NCBI RefSeq assembly: GCF_035961655.1
Contig: NZ_CP108393.1
Location: 6,898,501 to 6,962,500 of the forward strand
Direction: 5' to 3'
Origin: Streptomyces sp. NBC_01317
GTDB lineage: Bacteria; Actinomycetota; Actinomycetes; Streptomycetales; Streptomycetaceae
Length of the DNA stretch: 64,000 bases
Shown: positions 1 to 9,172 of the stretch, in pieces
Layout of the letters: each line of letters starts with the position of its first letter
Numbering within the stretch: position 1 is the first letter of the stretch
Program-made: the position numbers and the translations under genes
The notes under the pieces: generated by a model
Database searches by the model: none
The model's input: the letters and a program-made list of their open reading frames with translations, nothing else
What the model was told of the DNA's origin: nothing

Positions 1-338
1 GCGAGCGCGCCGCGCTGGTGGGCGGCACCGCCGTGGGCACGCTCGCCGTCGGCGGCCTCTTCACCGCCTTCCCCGACCTCTCTTGGAACCCCTGGCCCGA
101 CGCGTACATCTTCGTCGGCACGCTCGCCGCGATGGTCGCGCAGGCGCGCGGCCTGGTGGAGTTCTGGTTCGCCTGGCTCCTGGTCGACCTCGTCGGCGTC
201 CCCCTCGCGTTCAGCAGCGGGCTCGCCTTCTCCGGTCTCGTGTACGTGATCTACCTCGCCCTCGTCCTGTGGGGGATGCGCGACTGGTGGCTGCGCTCCA
301 GGGCCGGCGCCGTCTCTCTGGAAGGAGCAGCAGCATGA
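1..338 (+). CDS. pnuC: Nicotinamide riboside/mononucleotide transporter PnuC, C-terminal part
   Basis: The gene is cut by the window's left edge; 111 codons of its C-terminus are visible. The sequence is hydrophobic, with at least three membrane spans and the PnuC-like pattern of an aromatic-rich helix ([20 protein letters not shown]) followed by a helix with [16 protein letters not shown]. PnuC proteins carry nicotinamide riboside across the cytoplasmic membrane by facilitated diffusion; some homologues next to riboflavin genes have been suggested to carry flavin precursors. Its stop codon overlaps the ribBA start (ATGA), so the two are translationally coupled. The substrate is inferred from family and position only. 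Confidence 0.85.
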   Translation, partial: ERAALVGGTAVGTLAVGGLFTAFPDLSWNPWPDAYIFVGTLAAMVAQARGLVEFWFAWLLVDLVGVPLAFSSGLAFSGLVYVIYLALVLWGMRDWWLRSRAGAVSLEGAAA

Positions 339-1633
339 CTACCACCGCACTGCCCACCTGGTACTCGACCGACAACGTCGAGGACTTTGCCCTCGACCCG
401 GTCGAACAGGCCATCCGCGACATCGCCGCCGGACGGCCCGTCGTCGTCGTGGACGACGAGGACCGGGAGAACGAGGGCGACCTCGTCATCGCGGCCGAGA
501 AGGCCACCCCGGAGATCATCGCCTTCATGATGAGCGAGTGCCGCGGCCTGATCTGCGCCCCCATGGAGGGGGACGAACTGGACCGCCTCGCGCTGCCGCA
601 GATGGTCGACCACAACACCGAGATGATGGGCACCGCGTTCACCGTCTCCGTGGACGCGGGCCCCGCCCACGGCGTCACCACCGGCATCTCCGCCGCCGAC
701 CGGGCCACCACGCTCCAGCTGCTCGCGGGCGGCACGGCGGGCCCCGCCGACTTCGTACGGCCCGGACACGTCTTCCCGCTGCGCGCCAAGGAAGGCGGGG
801 TGCTGGTACGCAACGGTCACACCGAGGCCGCCGTCGACCTGGCCCGGCTGGCCGGACTGCGCCCCGCCGGGGCCATCGTGGAGATCGCGGGCGAGGACGG
901 CGTGATGCTGCGCCTGCCCGACCTCGTGCCGTTCGCCCGCAAGCACGGCCTGACGATCATCTCCATCGAGGACCTGATCGCGTACCGCCGGACGACCGAG
1001 CCGACCGTCCGCCGCGAGGCGAAGGTCCATCTGCCCACCGCCTCCGGCGACTTCACGGCGTACGGCTACCGCTCGGTCGCCGACGGCGTCGAGCACCTCG
1101 CCCTCGTCCACGGCGAGATCGGCGACGGCGAGGACGTGCTCGTGCGCGTCCACTCCGAATGCCTCACCGGCGACATCTTCGGCTCGCTGCGCTGCGACTG
1201 CGGCCCCCAGCTCCAGGCCTCCATGGACCGGATCACCGAGGCGGGGCGCGGAGTTGTCGTCTACCTGCGCGGCCACGAGGGCCGGGGGATCGGCCTGCTC
1301 TCCAAGCTGCGCGCGTACGAACTCCAGGAGCGCGGCCGGGACACCCTCGACGCCAACCTGGAACTGGGCCTGCCCGCCGACGCGCGGGACTACGCGGCCG
1401 GCGCGCGCATCCTGGACGACCTCGGCGTGCACAGCCTGCGGCTGATGACCAACAACCCCGACAAGACGTCCGCGCTGGTACGGCACGGACTCACCGTCAC
1501 CGGCCGCGAGCCGATGCCCGTCCAGGCCGGCGAGCACAACCTCCGCTACCTGCGCACCAAGCGGGACCGGATGGGGCACGACCTGCCGTGGCTGGATCCG
1601 GCCGTCGCCGTGTCCGCCTGCGGCAACCAGTAG
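335..1633 (+). CDS. ribBA: Bifunctional 3,4-dihydroxy-2-butanone 4-phosphate synthase / GTP cyclohydrolase II
   Basis: A 432-residue fusion enzyme that starts both branches of riboflavin synthesis in the cytoplasm. The N-terminal RibB half (about residues 20-205) makes dihydroxybutanone phosphate from ribulose 5-phosphate and contains the acidic loop [11 protein letters not shown] near residue 40. The C-terminal RibA half (about 210-410) opens GTP and shows the zinc ligand pattern C-x10-C-x-C around residues 275-287 ([17 protein letters not shown]). The start at 335 is chosen because it overlaps the pnuC stop and follows GGAG 7-10 nt upstream; an open frame extending further upstream is an antisense-like shadow of pnuC. 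Length and motifs are normal for actinobacteria. Confidence 0.97.
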   Translation: MTTTALPTWYSTDNVEDFALDPVEQAIRDIAAGRPVVVVDDEDRENEGDLVIAAEKATPEIIAFMMSECRGLICAPMEGDELDRLALPQMVDHNTEMMGTAFTVSVDAGPAHGVTTGISAADRATTLQLLAGGTAGPADFVRPGHVFPLRAKEGGVLVRNGHTEAAVDLARLAGLRPAGAIVEIAGEDGVMLRLPDLVPFARKHGLTIISIEDLIAYRRTTEPTVRREAKVHLPTASGDFTAYGYRSVADGVEHLALVHGEIGDGEDVLVRVHSECLTGDIFGSLRCDCGPQLQASMDRITEAGRGVVVYLRGHEGRGIGLLSKLRAYELQERGRDTLDANLELGLPADARDYAAGARILDDLGVHSLRLMTNNPDKTSALVRHGLTVTGREPMPVQAGEHNLRYLRTKRDRMGHDLPWLDPAVAVSACGNQ

Positions 1634-1706
1634 GACGCGTAGACCCGTACACGCACACCCGTACACACACCCGTGACAACGCACAGAACGAGCTTCGAGG
1701 AGAGAC

Positions 1707-2192
1707 GTGAGCGGCAAGGGCGCACCCGAACTGAGTGTGAAGAACTGCGGTGACCTCAGGGTCGCCGTGATCGCGGCGCAGTGGCACCAGAAGGTCATGG
1801 ACGGTCTGGTCGACGGCGCCCTGCGCGCCCTGCGGGAACTGGGCATCGACGAGCCGACCCTGCTGCGCGTGCCCGGCAGCTTCGAACTGCCCGTCGTGGC
1901 CAAGGTCCTGGCCGGCCGCGGCTACGACGCCGTGGTCGCGCTCGGCGTCGTCATCCGGGGCGGCACCCCCCACTTCGAGTACGTGTGCCAGGGCGTCACG
2001 CAGGGCCTCACCCAGGTCTCCATCGACACCGGCGTCCCCATCGGTTTCGGGGTGCTGACCTGCGACACCGAGGACCAGGCCCTGGACCGCGCGGGCCTGC
2101 CGGAGTCGAACGAGGACAAGGGCCACGAGGCGGTGACAGCCGCCGTCGCCACCGCGACCGTCCTCCGTACGGTGGCCGAACCCTGGCGTTGA
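1707..2192 (+). CDS. ribH: 6,7-dimethyl-8-ribityllumazine synthase
   Basis: A 161-residue lumazine synthase that condenses dihydroxybutanone phosphate with 5-amino-6-ribitylaminouracil, usually as a hollow 60-mer or pentamer. It contains the family signatures [22 protein letters not shown] (with the active-site histidine) and [16 protein letters not shown]. The GTG start has a good GAGGAG ribosome site 5 nt ahead. The 73-nt gap from ribBA contains short CCCGTACAC repeats but no terminator, so one transcript with ribBA is likely. Confidence 0.97.
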   Translation: MSGKGAPELSVKNCGDLRVAVIAAQWHQKVMDGLVDGALRALRELGIDEPTLLRVPGSFELPVVAKVLAGRGYDAVVALGVVIRGGTPHFEYVCQGVTQGLTQVSIDTGVPIGFGVLTCDTEDQALDRAGLPESNEDKGHEAVTAAVATATVLRTVAEPWR

Positions 2193-2226
2193 GAGACGGG
2201 ACGGGCCGCGTAAAGTGGGCGCCACC

Positions 2227-2499
2227 ATGTCGAAGAAGACGTTCGAGGAGCTGTTCACCGAGCTCCAGCAGAAGGCCGCCAACGGCGACCCCGCCACCTC
2301 ACGCACCGCCGAGCTGGTGGAAAAAGGCGTGCACGCCATCGGGAAGAAGGTCGTCGAAGAGGCGGCCGAGGTGTGGATGGCCGCGGAGTACGAGGGCAAG
2401 GAAGCCGCCGCCGAGGAGATCTCCCAACTCCTCTACCACGTCCAGGTGATGATGGTGGCGCGCGGCATCTCCCTCGACGACGTGTACGCCCATCTCTGA
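2227..2499 (+). CDS. hisE: Phosphoribosyl-ATP diphosphatase
   Basis: A 90-residue all-helical MazG-fold enzyme performing the second step of histidine synthesis: hydrolysis of phosphoribosyl-ATP to phosphoribosyl-AMP and pyrophosphate. The acidic metal-binding motif [19 protein letters not shown] and the second helix [14 protein letters not shown] are typical. The ATG at 2227 is preferred over an in-frame GTG 12 nt upstream because it gives the family's usual N-terminus ([10 protein letters not shown]). It lies 34 nt after ribH, so riboflavin and histidine genes are probably co-transcribed here. Confidence 0.96.
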   Translation: MSKKTFEELFTELQQKAANGDPATSRTAELVEKGVHAIGKKVVEEAAEVWMAAEYEGKEAAAEEISQLLYHVQVMMVARGISLDDVYAHL

Positions 2500-2587
2500 G
2501 CCGTACCGCCGCACGCCCCCGGCCGGCCCGCCAGGCCCCGGTCGGGTCCTGTACCACCCGCCCCTCCGCACAAAGGAATCGGACCCC

Positions 2588-3436
2588 ATGCTGCGCATCG
2601 CCATCCCGAACAAAGGCTCCCTCTCCGGACCTGCGTCGGCGATGCTCCATGAGGCCGGCTACCAGCAGCGCAAGGAGTCCAAGGAACTGGTCCTGGTCGA
2701 CCCCGAGAACGCCGTCGAGTTCTTCTACCTCCGCCCCCGCGACATCGCGATCTACGTCAGCTCGGGCCGGCTCGACATCGGCATCACCGGCCGTGACCTG
2801 CTGCTGGACTCCGGCGCCAGCGCGGAGGAGATCCTGCCGCTCGGCTTCGCCCGCTCCACGTTCCGCTACGCCACCAAGCCCGGTACGGCCAACGGGGTCG
2901 CGGAGTTCGGCGGCATGACCGTCGCCACCTCCTACGAGGGCATCGTCGCCAAGCACCTCGCGGACAACGGCGTCGACGCCTCCGTCGTCCACCTGGACGG
3001 CGCGGTCGAGACCGCGATCGAACTGGGCGTCGCCCAGATCATCGCGGACGTGGTCGAGACCGGTACGTCCCTGCGCAACGCGGGCCTGGAGGTCATCGGC
3101 GAGCCGATCATGACCTCCGAGGCGATTGTCATCCGCCGCACCGGCGCGGACTCCGAGACGCCCAAGGTGCAGCAGTTCCTGCGCCGCCTCCAGGGCGTCC
3201 TGGTGGCCCGCAGCTACGTGATGATGGACTACGACTGCCGCGCCGAGCACCTGGAGCGCGCCGTCGCTCTCACGCCCGGCCTGGAGTCGCCCACCATCTC
3301 CCCGCTGCACAACGAGGGCTGGGTCGCGGTCCGCGCCATGGTCCCCGCCAAGGAGGCGCAGCGGATCATGGACGATCTGTACGAGCTGGGCGCCCGCGCG
3401 ATCCTCACCACCGCCATCCACGCCTGCCGCCTCTGA
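2588..3436 (+). CDS. hisG: ATP phosphoribosyltransferase, long form
   Basis: A 282-residue enzyme of the long HisG type, committing PRPP and ATP to histidine synthesis. The first about 210 residues form the catalytic periplasmic-binding-protein-like domain, with the PRPP-binding segment DVVETGTSLRNAGL near residue 155-170. The last about 75 residues match the regulatory histidine-binding domain (ESPTISPLHNEGWVAVRAMV), so feedback inhibition by histidine is expected. The long form works without HisZ. It follows hisE after 88 nt with AAAGGA before the ATG. Confidence 0.97.
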   Translation: MLRIAIPNKGSLSGPASAMLHEAGYQQRKESKELVLVDPENAVEFFYLRPRDIAIYVSSGRLDIGITGRDLLLDSGASAEEILPLGFARSTFRYATKPGTANGVAEFGGMTVATSYEGIVAKHLADNGVDASVVHLDGAVETAIELGVAQIIADVVETGTSLRNAGLEVIGEPIMTSEAIVIRRTGADSETPKVQQFLRRLQGVLVARSYVMMDYDCRAEHLERAVALTPGLESPTISPLHNEGWVAVRAMVPAKEAQRIMDDLYELGARAILTTAIHACRL

Positions 3437-3487
3437 GACCGGCCCGTTCCCCCGGCCCCGACGCCACCTCTGGAAGACCAAAACGCC

Positions 3488-4006
3488 ATGTCAGTGCTGC
3501 CCGTGCTCCCCGTCACCTTCCGGGCCACCCGTACCCGGATCGTGCTCCTCACTGTCGGCGCGGTGATGTTCGCGGTCATCTCCGTCATCGGTATGACGCT
3601 GGAGCAGCTGAACCCGGGGGAGCGGCTGAGCTTCATCGTCACCGCCGCGCTGTTCTTCGGGGTGCTCGCGCTCCTGAGCCGCCCGAAGGTCGTCGCCGAC
3701 GCCGACGGGGTGACCGTGGTCAATCTCACCCGGACCCGCCGGCTGGCCTGGGCGGAGATCCTGCGGGTCAATCTGCGCACCGGCGACCCCTGGGTCTTCC
3801 TCGACCTCAGCGACGGCAGCAGCCTGCCCGTCCTGGCCATCCAGCCCGGTGTCGCCAAGGAACACGCCATCCGTGACGCGCGCGCCCTGCGGGCCCTCGC
3901 GGAGTCCCACGGCACCGGCACCGACTCCCGGGACACCGCACCGCGGGGCCCCGGGACCGATCCCCGGGGCGCCGGTTCCGGTGACGCCGGAAGCCACAAC
4001 GGCTGA
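3488..4006 (+). CDS. PH-domain membrane protein
   Basis: A 172-residue protein with two membrane spans (about residues 15-37 and 48-65) followed by a bacterial PH-like domain (about 66-130, including the pattern VVADADGVTVVNLTRTRRLAW). The last 35 residues are Gly/Thr/Asp-rich and probably disordered. Such proteins occur next to hisG in many streptomycetes; their function is not known. It starts 51 nt after hisG and may be the last gene of that transcript. Confidence 0.8.
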   Translation: MSVLPVLPVTFRATRTRIVLLTVGAVMFAVISVIGMTLEQLNPGERLSFIVTAALFFGVLALLSRPKVVADADGVTVVNLTRTRRLAWAEILRVNLRTGDPWVFLDLSDGSSLPVLAIQPGVAKEHAIRDARALRALAESHGTGTDSRDTAPRGPGTDPRGAGSGDAGSHNG

Positions 4007-4191
4007 GCCCCTGCCCTCCACGCCCCTGTCTTGATTACTCTGGTGGGTGGCGGCGCCGAAGTGCGCCGCGCCCCGCGTCCGACGGCCGTGTCCGGCCCGT
4101 GGGGCATCCTGCGACCCGAGGAGTGACTCCCTCCAGCAATGGACGGATCATCCGGTAGTACCTGCGCCGCCCCCTTCGACGAGGCGGCGGC

Positions 4192-5760
4192 ATGACCCTC
4201 TCCCTTCTGCTGCTCGCCGCGGCATTCCTTCTCATCCTCGCCAACGGCTTCTTCGTGGCGGCCGAGTTCGGCCTCGTCACCGTGGACCGGCCGGACGCCG
4301 AGCGCGCCGCCGCCGCGGGCGACCGGCGGGCCCGTACCGTCGTCAAGGCACTCGGCGAGCTGTCGTTCCAGCTCTCCGGCACCCAGCTGGGCATCACCAT
4401 CACCTCGCTGGTCGTCGGCATGCTCGCCGAACCGGCCCTCGCCCACCTGCTCGACGGGCCGCTGACCGCGACCGGGCTGCCCGACGGCGCCGTCTCCGGG
4501 ATCTCGGTGGTGGTGGGCATGCTGCTCGCCTCCGCCGTCCAGATGGTGATCGGCGAACTCGTCCCCAAGAACTGGGCGGTGTCCCGGCCGCTCCAGGTGG
4601 CCCGGTTCGTCGCCGGACCGCAGCATCTCTTCTCCACCGCGTTCCGGCCGGTGATCACCCTGCTCAACACCGTCGCCAACCGCCTCGTCCGGATGCTGGG
4701 CGTGGAACCGACGGACGAGCTCGCCTCGGCCCGTACCCCCGGCGAGCTGGTCTCCCTGGCCCGGCACTCGGCCCAGGCGGGCACGCTCGAACAGGACACC
4801 GCCGACCTGTTCGTACGGACCCTGTCCCTCGGCCGGCTCACCGCGCAGCACGTGATGACACCCCGCGTGAAGGTCAGCGCCCTCCAGTCGGACGCGACCG
4901 CCGCGGACGTCCTCAACCTGACCCGGGCCACCGGTCTGTCGCGCTTCCCCGTCTACCGGGAGCGCATCGACGAGATCGTCGGCATGGTGCATCTCAAGGA
5001 CGCGCTGGCCGTGCCCCGCGACGAGCGGACGCGTACGGAGGCCGGGCGCATCGCCGTCCCGGCGCTGCTGGTCCCCGAGACCCTGCCCGTCCAGCAGCTG
5101 CTGGAGCGGCTGCGCAGCGAACAGCCCATAGCCGTCGTGGTCGACGAGTACGGCGGTACGGCCGGGGTCGTCACCCTGGAGGACATCATCGAGGAGCTTG
5201 TCGGCGAGGTCCGGGACGAGCACGACGCCGAGGGCGACGGGCGGCCGGAACTGGCCCCTGTCGCCGCCGAGGACGGCAGGCCCGCCTGGGAGGCCGACGG
5301 CAGCGCCCGCGTCCTCACCCTGCGGCGCATCGGCCTGGACGTGCCCGACGGCCCGTACGAGACGCTGGCGGGCCTCGTCGCCGATCTGCTGGGCCGTATC
5401 CCCGCTCCCGGGGACCGGGCGGAGCTGCCCGGCTGGCGGCTCTCCGTCCGGCGGGTGGACCGCTACCGGGCGGAGCGGGTACGGCTGGTCCGTACCGGCG
5501 ACGTACCGGCGGAGGCGTACCAGGACAGCTCAGAGGACCTCGCCGCCGACGCTCCCGCCTCCCGTCCCGCCGGATCCCGCGCCGGAGGTCCCGCGAAGGT
5601 CCCGGTGGGCGTGGCCGGTGACGGTCCGTCCGGCGGCGCGCACGACGACCTGCCGGGCCTGGCCGCCCAGGACGCGGGCCGCGTGGCCCACCAGGACGCC
5701 GGCCGTGCCGCCCAGGACGCCTCCACGGACGCCCCCGCGATGGCGGAGGGCTCCCGATGA
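4192..5760 (+). CDS. CNNM/CorC family membrane protein (hemolysin-like), long paralogue
   Basis: A 522-residue protein of the DUF21-CBS-CorC_HlyC family. The DUF21/CNNM membrane domain spans about residues 1-190 (NGFFVAAEFGLVTVDR at the start, VIGELVPKNWAV near 125). A CBS-domain pair follows at about 205-335, with VDEYGGTAGVVTLEDIIEE, and a CorC_HlyC domain at about 345-430. The final 90 residues are Ala/Asp-rich with the repeated unit QDAGR and look disordered. Relatives are linked to Mg2+/Co2+ or Na+ export; the old name hemolysin is misleading. Its stop overlaps the start of the next paralogue. The 185-nt region upstream shows no gene. Confidence 0.9.
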   Translation: MTLSLLLLAAAFLLILANGFFVAAEFGLVTVDRPDAERAAAAGDRRARTVVKALGELSFQLSGTQLGITITSLVVGMLAEPALAHLLDGPLTATGLPDGAVSGISVVVGMLLASAVQMVIGELVPKNWAVSRPLQVARFVAGPQHLFSTAFRPVITLLNTVANRLVRMLGVEPTDELASARTPGELVSLARHSAQAGTLEQDTADLFVRTLSLGRLTAQHVMTPRVKVSALQSDATAADVLNLTRATGLSRFPVYRERIDEIVGMVHLKDALAVPRDERTRTEAGRIAVPALLVPETLPVQQLLERLRSEQPIAVVVDEYGGTAGVVTLEDIIEELVGEVRDEHDAEGDGRPELAPVAAEDGRPAWEADGSARVLTLRRIGLDVPDGPYETLAGLVADLLGRIPAPGDRAELPGWRLSVRRVDRYRAERVRLVRTGDVPAEAYQDSSEDLAADAPASRPAGSRAGGPAKVPVGVAGDGPSGGAHDDLPGLAAQDAGRVAHQDAGRAAQDASTDAPAMAEGSR

Positions 5761-6812
5761 GCGTGCTGCAACTCGGCCTCGCCGTGCTTCTCGTCCTGGC
5801 CAACGGGTTCTTCGTCGGCGCCGAGTTCGCCCTCGTCTCCGTACGCCGCAGCCAGATCGAGCCGCACGCCGCCCTCGGCTCCGCCCGGGCCCGGCAGGTG
5901 CTGCACGGCCTGGAGAATCTGCCGCAGATGATGGCGGCCGCGCAGTTCGGCATCACCGTCTGCTCCCTGACGCTCGGCGCGGTGGCCGAGCCGACGGTGG
6001 CGCGTCTGCTGGAGCCGCTGTTCCACGCGGTCCGGGTGCCCGAGGGGCTGATCCATCCGCTGGGCTTCGTCATCGCCCTGGCGCTGGTGGTCTTCCTGCA
6101 CCTGGTCATCGGGGAGATGCTCCCGAAGAACCTCGCCATGGCGGCCCCGGAGAAGACCGCGCTCTGGCTCAGCCCCGGCCTGGTCGGCTTCGCCCGGCTC
6201 TGCCGCCCGGTCACGGCCGCGCTGGGCGCCTGCGCCCGGCTGGTCCTGCGGGCGTTCCGGGTCGAGCCCAAGGACGAGGTGGAGGCGGTCTTCACCAGTG
6301 AGCAGCTCAACCGCCTCGTCGAGGACTCGGGCCAGGCCGGGCTGCTCGACGCGGAGGCGCAGGAGCGCCTGGAGGACGCGCTGGAGCTGGGCAGCCGCCC
6401 GGTCACCGACGTCCTGCTCGCGCGCGCGTCGCTGGTGACGGTGACGCCCGCCGTCACCCCGCGCGAGATCGAGGAGCTGACCGTACGGACCGGCTTCTCG
6501 CGCTTCCCGGTGTGCGCGGAGGGCAACGCGGCCTTCATGGGCTACCTCCACGTCAAGGACGTCCTCGACCTGGAGGCGGACGAACGGGCCGTACCGCAGC
6601 ACGTGTGGCGGCCGATGGCGACCCTGCGGGCGGAACTGCCGCTGGACGACGCGCTCACCGTGATGCGCCGTGCGGCCACGCACCTCGCCCAGGTCGCGGA
6701 CGCGTCCGGGCGGGTGCTCGGGCTGGTGGCGCTGGAGGACGTGCTGGAGATGCTGGTCGGTGAGGTACGGGACCCGTCCCACCGGGAGAACAACCAGGCG
6801 TTGGCACTCTGA
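5757..6812 (+). CDS. CNNM/CorC family membrane protein, short paralogue
   Basis: A 351-residue paralogue of the preceding gene, starting in its stop codon (ATGA). It has the DUF21/CNNM membrane domain (NGFFVGAEFALVSVRRSQIE near residue 17; VIGEMLPKN near 115) and a CBS pair to about residue 345, but ends there, so the C-terminal CorC_HlyC domain is absent. Tandem long and short copies are common in actinobacteria and may form a heteromeric transporter; that is inference. A strong intrinsic terminator follows the stop by 19 nt. Confidence 0.9.
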   Translation: MSVLQLGLAVLLVLANGFFVGAEFALVSVRRSQIEPHAALGSARARQVLHGLENLPQMMAAAQFGITVCSLTLGAVAEPTVARLLEPLFHAVRVPEGLIHPLGFVIALALVVFLHLVIGEMLPKNLAMAAPEKTALWLSPGLVGFARLCRPVTAALGACARLVLRAFRVEPKDEVEAVFTSEQLNRLVEDSGQAGLLDAEAQERLEDALELGSRPVTDVLLARASLVTVTPAVTPREIEELTVRTGFSRFPVCAEGNAAFMGYLHVKDVLDLEADERAVPQHVWRPMATLRAELPLDDALTVMRRAATHLAQVADASGRVLGLVALEDVLEMLVGEVRDPSHRENNQALAL

Positions 6813-6830
6813 CGCGCGAGCTGTGACGTG

Positions 6831-6865
6831 ACAGAGGGCCGACCCCCGCGGGGCCGGCCCTCTGT
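6831..6865 (+). terminator. Intrinsic terminator after the CNNM pair
   Basis: A perfect 11-bp stem (ACAGAGGGCCG at 6831-6841 with CGGCCCTCTGT at 6855-6865) encloses CCCC-CGC-GGGG, which pairs further to leave a three-base loop. It lies between the stop of the CNNM gene (+) and the end of the convergent AAA ATPase gene (-), so it can serve both strands. Confidence 0.85.
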
Positions 6866-6885
6866 CGTTCGGCTTCGCGCCCTGC

Positions 6886-8790
6886 TCAGGGCCCCGGCGG
6901 CTCCTGCTGGCCCCGGTTCACCGGACCCCGGCCCGATAGCACCTCTCCGTACGCCTGCATCAGGTCGGGCAGCCGCAGTGTCGCCAGGTCGTCGCGTCCC
7001 GGGGTGCCGCTGTACCCGGACAGCCGCAGATCGCGGTACGCGCAGCTCTTCTCGTACAGCGTCCTGAGGAAGCGCCCGTTGCCCAGCTCGTCGATCCAGC
7101 CCTGGGCGACGACGTGCGCGCTGATCGAGCGCAGCTCGTCCACCGACTCCTCGTCCCAGGCGTCGCCGTTCTCCGCGGCCAGGACCTGGCCGATGGCGGT
7201 CAGCTCCAGTGGCCGGTAGCTGGGGAAGTCGACCCGGCTGGTGAAGCGCGAGGAGAGGCCGGGATTGGTGGCGAGCAGCCGGTCCATGCCCTCCGGGTAG
7301 CCCGCCAGGATCACCACCAGATGGTCGCGGCTGTCCTCGGCGCGCTTGAGCAGCACCTGGAGGGCCTCGTCGCCGTAGGCGTCACCCTTGCTGTAGCCGG
7401 TGTTGGCGAGGCTGTACGCCTCGTCCACGAACAGCACCCCGCCGATCGCCGAGTCGATCAGATCGTTCGCCTTGACCGCCGTCTGGCCGAGGAACTCACC
7501 CACCAGATCGGCCCGCTGGGCCTCCACGAGATGATCCCCGCCGAGCAGTCCGAGCGCGTAGAAGACCCGGCCCAGGATGCGGGCGACGGTGGTCTTGCCG
7601 GTGCCGGAGGGGCCCGAGAAGACAAAGTGACGTTTCGGCGGCTGGACGGGCAGTCCCTCACCGGCCCGCAGCCGCGCCATGTTGAGCTGCGCCGAGAGCG
7701 CCTTGACCTGCCGCTTGACCGGTTCCAGGCCGACCATCCGCTCCAGCTCGGCCAGGGCGCTCGCCAGCAGGACCGGATCGGTGGGGCCCGCCGGGAAGCG
7801 CGGGGGAGCGGGCTGCACGGGCAGCGGGACCTTCTCCCGTACCCCGTCGAAATTGTCGGGCGGCGGGTCCGCCGGGCCGCTGCCCATCAGCGGCTGCGGT
7901 TCGCCGCCGAGGTGCGCGTCGGGGGCGGGCGGGGCCTCCGGATCGCCCTGCGCGTCCACCGCCTCCTGGCCGAAGCCCGCCAGGGCCACCGAGGCGAGCC
8001 CGCCCGGGTCGTCGGCGCCCTCGTACCCGTCCAGGTCCGTGATCGCCGCGAGCCGGGCGGCCGTGTCCATGAACGACGGGTCGAGCCGGTGCACGGCGCG
8101 GTAGAGCGGTAAGGCGGCGGCGCTGCGGCCGGTGCCCTCGTGGGCGCGCGCCAGCCAGTAGCGCAGCTCCTTGCGCTGCGGCTGCTCGCTGCGGCAGCGC
8201 ATCAGCGCCGTGGCCAGCAGCGGCTCCGCCTGGGTGAACATCTCCAGCCTGACCCGGGCCATGCCGCCGAAGAGGCCCGCCTCGATGCCCAGGAGGGTGT
8301 CGTCGACGAGCGGTTCGGTGTGGCGTACCAGCTCGTCCCAGTCCTTGACCAGGTACGCGCGGCACGCGTGCAGGAACCGCACCTGCGTATCGGCGTTCAC
8401 CGGCGGCAGCGCGGCGAGCGCCCGGTCGAGTTCCGGTACGTGCCGGCCGTCCAGCCAGTGCGAGGCGTGCGCGAGCAGCAGGTCCCGGCCGCTCTCCAGC
8501 ACCGGTTGCACCCACCAGCCCAGCCAGTACCAGGAGTTGAGCGTACGGCGGTGGTGGGCGCGCTGCTCGCCGAAGCGGTCGCGGTGGCGGTACATCCGGA
8601 GCAGGGCCGTCGTGGTGTCGACGCGCAGCGCGTGCAGCCCCAGCCAGCCGTCGGCCATCCCGGGATCCAGCCGTACGGCGGTCCTGAACTCCTCCTCCGC
8701 CTGCGGATACGCGCCCATGGTGTACGCGTCCACGCCACGCACCCAGGCGAGGTCGGCCGGGGCGTGCGTGCCCTGCGTGCCGAAATCCAT
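6886..8790 (-). CDS. EccA-like AAA ATPase with TPR N-terminus (CbbX/SpoVK family)
   Basis: A protein of about 634 residues. The N-terminal half is TPR-like helical repeats (YPQAEEEFRTAVRLDPGMAD and similar), as in the type VII secretion chaperone-ATPase EccA. The C-terminal AAA+ domain has Walker A GPSGTGKTT, Walker B GVLFVDEAY and the CbbX-family lid. An Ala/Pro/Gly-rich linker of about 75 residues joins the halves. No ESX core genes (EccB-E, EsxAB) lie nearby, so the partner system is not visible. The start at 8790 follows GGGGGA; an in-frame ATG at 8817 is the alternative. It is a stand-alone gene. Confidence 0.85.
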   Translation of the reverse strand: MDFGTQGTHAPADLAWVRGVDAYTMGAYPQAEEEFRTAVRLDPGMADGWLGLHALRVDTTTALLRMYRHRDRFGEQRAHHRRTLNSWYWLGWWVQPVLESGRDLLLAHASHWLDGRHVPELDRALAALPPVNADTQVRFLHACRAYLVKDWDELVRHTEPLVDDTLLGIEAGLFGGMARVRLEMFTQAEPLLATALMRCRSEQPQRKELRYWLARAHEGTGRSAAALPLYRAVHRLDPSFMDTAARLAAITDLDGYEGADDPGGLASVALAGFGQEAVDAQGDPEAPPAPDAHLGGEPQPLMGSGPADPPPDNFDGVREKVPLPVQPAPPRFPAGPTDPVLLASALAELERMVGLEPVKRQVKALSAQLNMARLRAGEGLPVQPPKRHFVFSGPSGTGKTTVARILGRVFYALGLLGGDHLVEAQRADLVGEFLGQTAVKANDLIDSAIGGVLFVDEAYSLANTGYSKGDAYGDEALQVLLKRAEDSRDHLVVILAGYPEGMDRLLATNPGLSSRFTSRVDFPSYRPLELTAIGQVLAAENGDAWDEESVDELRSISAHVVAQGWIDELGNGRFLRTLYEKSCAYRDLRLSGYSGTPGRDDLATLRLPDLMQAYGEVLSGRGPVNRGQQEPPGP

Positions 8791-9011
8791 CAGGTCCCCC
8801 ACAAACCGTGCACCCATGATGTCCCGCCGGGCGGGAGCCCGTCGGCAGCGTGCCGAACCACCTTGTCGCGGACGGGAATTGACCGCACCGAGATGCATCG
8901 TACCTGCGCAGGGGGTACGGGACTAAGGGTGCCGTGCGTCGGGAGGGCGCGGTGACCGACGGTGAGCGCGGGGTGCGGCGCGGGGGCCGGGAAGGGGTGA
9001 AAGGGGCAGAA

Positions 9012-9079
9012 CGAAGCCCCCGATCACGGGGGAACAACCGGGGGCTTCGCGTCTGCGGCGGCTCCGAAAAGCCGCACAT
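9012..9079 (-). ncRNA. Candidate small RNA with own promoter and terminator
   Basis: On the minus strand, a good promoter is followed by only about 70 nt and an intrinsic terminator. The predicted RNA has a 5' hairpin (GCGGCT/AGCCGC, 9075-9058) and a 3' hairpin with an 11-bp stem (CGAAGCCCCCG at 9012-9022 with CGGGGGCTTCG at 9039-9049), whose loop holds CCCCC and can re-pair alternatively with the stem. A T-containing tail follows. An ORF starting at 9079 runs on through the downstream gene in the wrong frame and has no coding character. This is the only content of the 382-nt gap 8791-9172. Confidence 0.5.
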
Positions 9080-9083
9080 TAAG

Positions 9084-9113
9084 AACGTAAGACCTGTCCC
9101 ACCCGTCGGTCAA
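9084..9113 (-). promoter_or_regulatory. Vegetative-type promoter of the candidate small RNA
   Basis: TTGACC (-35, 9113-9108) and TACGTT (-10, 9089-9084) are separated by 18 bp, close to the HrdB consensus. Initiation would fall near 9078. Confidence 0.55.
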
Positions 9114-9172
9114 GCGGAGTTGGAGACACGCCGGGCCGGATGCCGACTGCTCGGCAGGGAGACCGGAACTGA

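Noticed and set aside
251..1903. Long minus-strand open frame of 550 codons opposite ribBA-ribH
   Set aside because: It is the antisense shadow of two well-supported genes; long antisense frames are routine at this GC content.
9012..9079. Candidate small RNA as a member of the actinobacterial 6C RNA family
   Set aside because: Only one hairpin loop carries a C run (five), whereas 6C RNAs have C-rich loops in two hairpins.
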